Shown one piece after another: positions 6,710 to 7,588 of a stretch of DNA of 7,588 nt. The stretch is taken from positions 1-7,588 of the forward strand of contig JAAVYX010000117.1 in assembly GCA_022791355.1 (NCBI GenBank), written 5' to 3'. Position numbers and translations under genes: made by a program. Numbering within the stretch: the stretch's first letter is position 1; every line of letters starts with the position of its first letter. The notes under the pieces were generated by a model that did no database searches, had not been told where the DNA came from, and saw nothing but the letters and a program-made list of their open reading frames with translations. Source of the DNA: Clostridiales bacterium (GTDB lineage Bacteria; Bacillota; Clostridia; Oscillospirales; Acutalibacteraceae).

Positions 6710-7386
6710 CCCGAACCAAGCTGCGGGACCGCATTTTGCCTTCCTATACCAAGGGAGAAGAAATATTCAATATGGTTTCCCACATTGTGGGAGCCGGATT
6801 CGCCATTGCCGCTTTAGTACTCTGCGTGGTAGTGGCCGCCCTTTTCGGCAACGGCTGGGGCGTGGCCAGCGGCGCTATCTACGGCGCGACTATGATATTG
6901 CTCTATACCATGTCCAGCCTCTATCACGGCCTGCGGCCGGAAATGGCCAAAAAGGTTTTCCAAATTATCGACCACTGTTCTATCTATCTGTTGATCGCGG
7001 GAACCTATACCCCTATCACCCTATGCAGCCTGCGGCCGGGTTACCCAGTTACCGGCTGGGTGATCTTCGGCACGGTATGGGGATTGGCGGCGCTGGGAAT
7101 TACCCTCAACGCCATCGATCTCAAGGGCTTCCGGGTTTTTTCCATGATCTGCTATCTAGGGATGGGCTGGTGTATTGTATTCGCCTTGAAGGCTACGCTG
7201 GAATGCTTGCCCTTGCCGGGACTTTGGCTGCTGCTGGCCGGCGGCGTTTTCTACACCCTGGGCGCGATTTTGTACGGGCTGGGCAAGAAAAAACGATATA
7301 TGCATTCGGTTTTCCATCTCTTTGTGCTGGCGGGCAGTATTTTGCACTTTCTGCTGATTGCTTTCTATGTCATGCCGGGGAAATAG
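6706..7386 (+). CDS. Hemolysin III / PAQR family membrane protein
   Basis: A 226-residue protein with about seven hydrophobic helices, of the bacterial PAQR (HlyIII, YqfA-like) family related to adiponectin receptors. Family motifs in order: EEIFNMVSHIVGAG (E18, N22, S25-H26), SSLYHG (S71, H74), IDHCSIYLLIAGTYTP (D89-H90) and HSVFHLFVLAGSILHF (H200-x3-H204). By analogy with adiponectin receptor structures, H74, H200 and H204 would bind zinc, with D89 nearby through water. Family roles are poorly known; membrane-lipid homeostasis or lipid hydrolysis is suspected, and the hemolysin name does not show that it is a toxin. The start ATG at 6706 overlaps the radical SAM stop (ATGA), and AAAGGAG lies about six bases upstream. 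Length is typical and the gene is intact. The link with a radical SAM gene is a context clue only. Confidence 0.93.
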   Translation: MTRTKLRDRILPSYTKGEEIFNMVSHIVGAGFAIAALVLCVVVAALFGNGWGVASGAIYGATMILLYTMSSLYHGLRPEMAKKVFQIIDHCSIYLLIAGTYTPITLCSLRPGYPVTGWVIFGTVWGLAALGITLNAIDLKGFRVFSMICYLGMGWCIVFALKATLECLPLPGLWLLLAGGVFYTLGAILYGLGKKKRYMHSVFHLFVLAGSILHFLLIAFYVMPGK

Positions 7387-7432
7387 TTTTTTGCTATTTG
7401 TGCTGCATTTTTTCTTTTTTATACGTAGTGGG

Positions 7433-7448
7433 AGGTTTCGCGGCAGAT
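7433..7448 (+). repeat. Variant repeat core, partial copy
   Basis: AGGTTTCGCGGCAGAT matches the core at 7475-7490 in 15 of 16 positions (G for C at 7443). The two cores are 42 bases apart, exactly 14 codons. The CCAATACCT partner block is absent. Confidence 0.65.
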
Positions 7449-7474
7449 TTTCTCTATCTTTTTTGATTAGATAG

Positions 7475-7516
7475 AGGTTTCGCGCCAGATATACTTTTTC
7501 TCTTTCTCCAATACCT
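7475..7516 (+). repeat. Bipartite intergenic repeat, copy 2
   Basis: AGGTTTCGCGCCAGATATAC (7475-7494), 13 bases, then CCAATACCT (7508-7516): the same layout as 3658-3699. Downstream similarity continues loosely (GCGCGACATACTTTTCTTTGT here against GCGCATCTTTCTTTTGT there). On the minus strand it reads GIGEREKVYLARNLYLI, close to the peptide from copy 1. Confidence 0.75.
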
Positions 7517-7532
7517 AATCTAATAGCGCGAC

Positions 7533-7560
7533 ATACTTTTCTTTGTGTGAAGAAAAGTAT
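7533..7560. repeat. Perfect 11-bp hairpin with TGTGTG loop
   Basis: ATACTTTTCTT (7533-7543) and AAGAAAAGTAT (7550-7560) are exact reverse complements around a 6-base loop, TGTGTG. It is AT-rich and has no T-run after it, so it is not a standard terminator. It sits directly downstream of repeat copy 2 and may be part of the same element. Confidence 0.75.
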
Positions 7561-7588
7561 AGATTTCTCTGCGGCCCATCTAAGCGAA

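Larger units (their letters stand above)
7387..7588. other. AT-rich intergenic end of the window with repeats
   Basis: No gene on the + strand. A T-rich stretch (7385-7421) with an AAATAG/CTATTT pairing around the stop codon may help end hlyIII transcription, but no GC-rich terminator stem is visible. The rest holds two tandem repeat cores and an 11-bp hairpin, described separately. The minus strand has one frame without any stop from the window edge (7587) to 7159, with the stop at 7156-7158. It crosses this region and the antisense of the hlyIII 3' end. Confidence 0.5.

Noticed and set aside
6706..7386. Virulence toxin (hemolysin)
   Set aside because: The family name is historical. The sequence is a PAQR membrane protein with conserved zinc-site residues and nothing indicates a secreted toxin.
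7433..7494. CRISPR-like direct repeats
   Set aside because: Only two cores, one diverged and one partial, with no regular array of spacers and no cas genes.

Overview
This is a chromosomal window from a Gram-positive, Shine-Dalgarno-using bacterium. GC-rich genes lie next to AT-rich intergenic DNA. The gene set (Bacillus-type TypA, a DEDDh exonuclease with a C-terminal zinc ribbon, an alanine/glycine:cation symporter, a PflX-like radical SAM protein and a bacterial PAQR/hemolysin III protein) and the purine-rich ribosome binding sites suggest Bacillota, class Clostridia, perhaps Oscillospirales. That placement is inference, as no rRNA or other taxonomic marker is present. All six protein genes read on the + strand.

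Layout. Bases 2-1516 hold the 3' five-sixths of typA, whose start lies upstream of the window. A predicted amidohydrolase (1544-2350) follows 27 bases later and is probably co-transcribed. A 191-base GC-rich, hairpin-dense spacer (2351-2541) leads to a TTG-started exonuclease (2542-3450). The 468-base gap 3451-3918 contains a 128-base element bounded by perfect 15-base inverted repeats. Next is an AGCS-family amino-acid symporter (3919-5346) with a strong intrinsic terminator. A second long gap (5347-5782) carries nested hairpins, a 14-base perfect palindrome, a possible inverted-repeat-bounded element and an extended -10 promoter. That promoter probably drives the last pair: a radical SAM protein (5783-6709) and a PAQR/hemolysin III membrane protein (6706-7386), which overlap by ATGA. 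The window ends in more repeat DNA.

How the genes relate. They look like ordinary housekeeping and accessory-metabolism genes in two or three transcription units: typA-amidohydrolase (perhaps with the exonuclease), the symporter alone, and radical SAM-PAQR. No defence island, mobile-element transposase, CRISPR array, tRNA or rRNA was seen.

The most unusual signal is an intergenic repeat family. A core GGTTTCGCGCCAG occurs at 3659, inverted at 3769, at 7476, and with one mismatch at 7434. Two copies share a bipartite layout with a spacer of constant length but different sequence. Read on the minus strand, both give similar peptides (GIG-x4-V-H/Y-LARNL-x-LI), so the repeat may be, or may derive from, a coding element.
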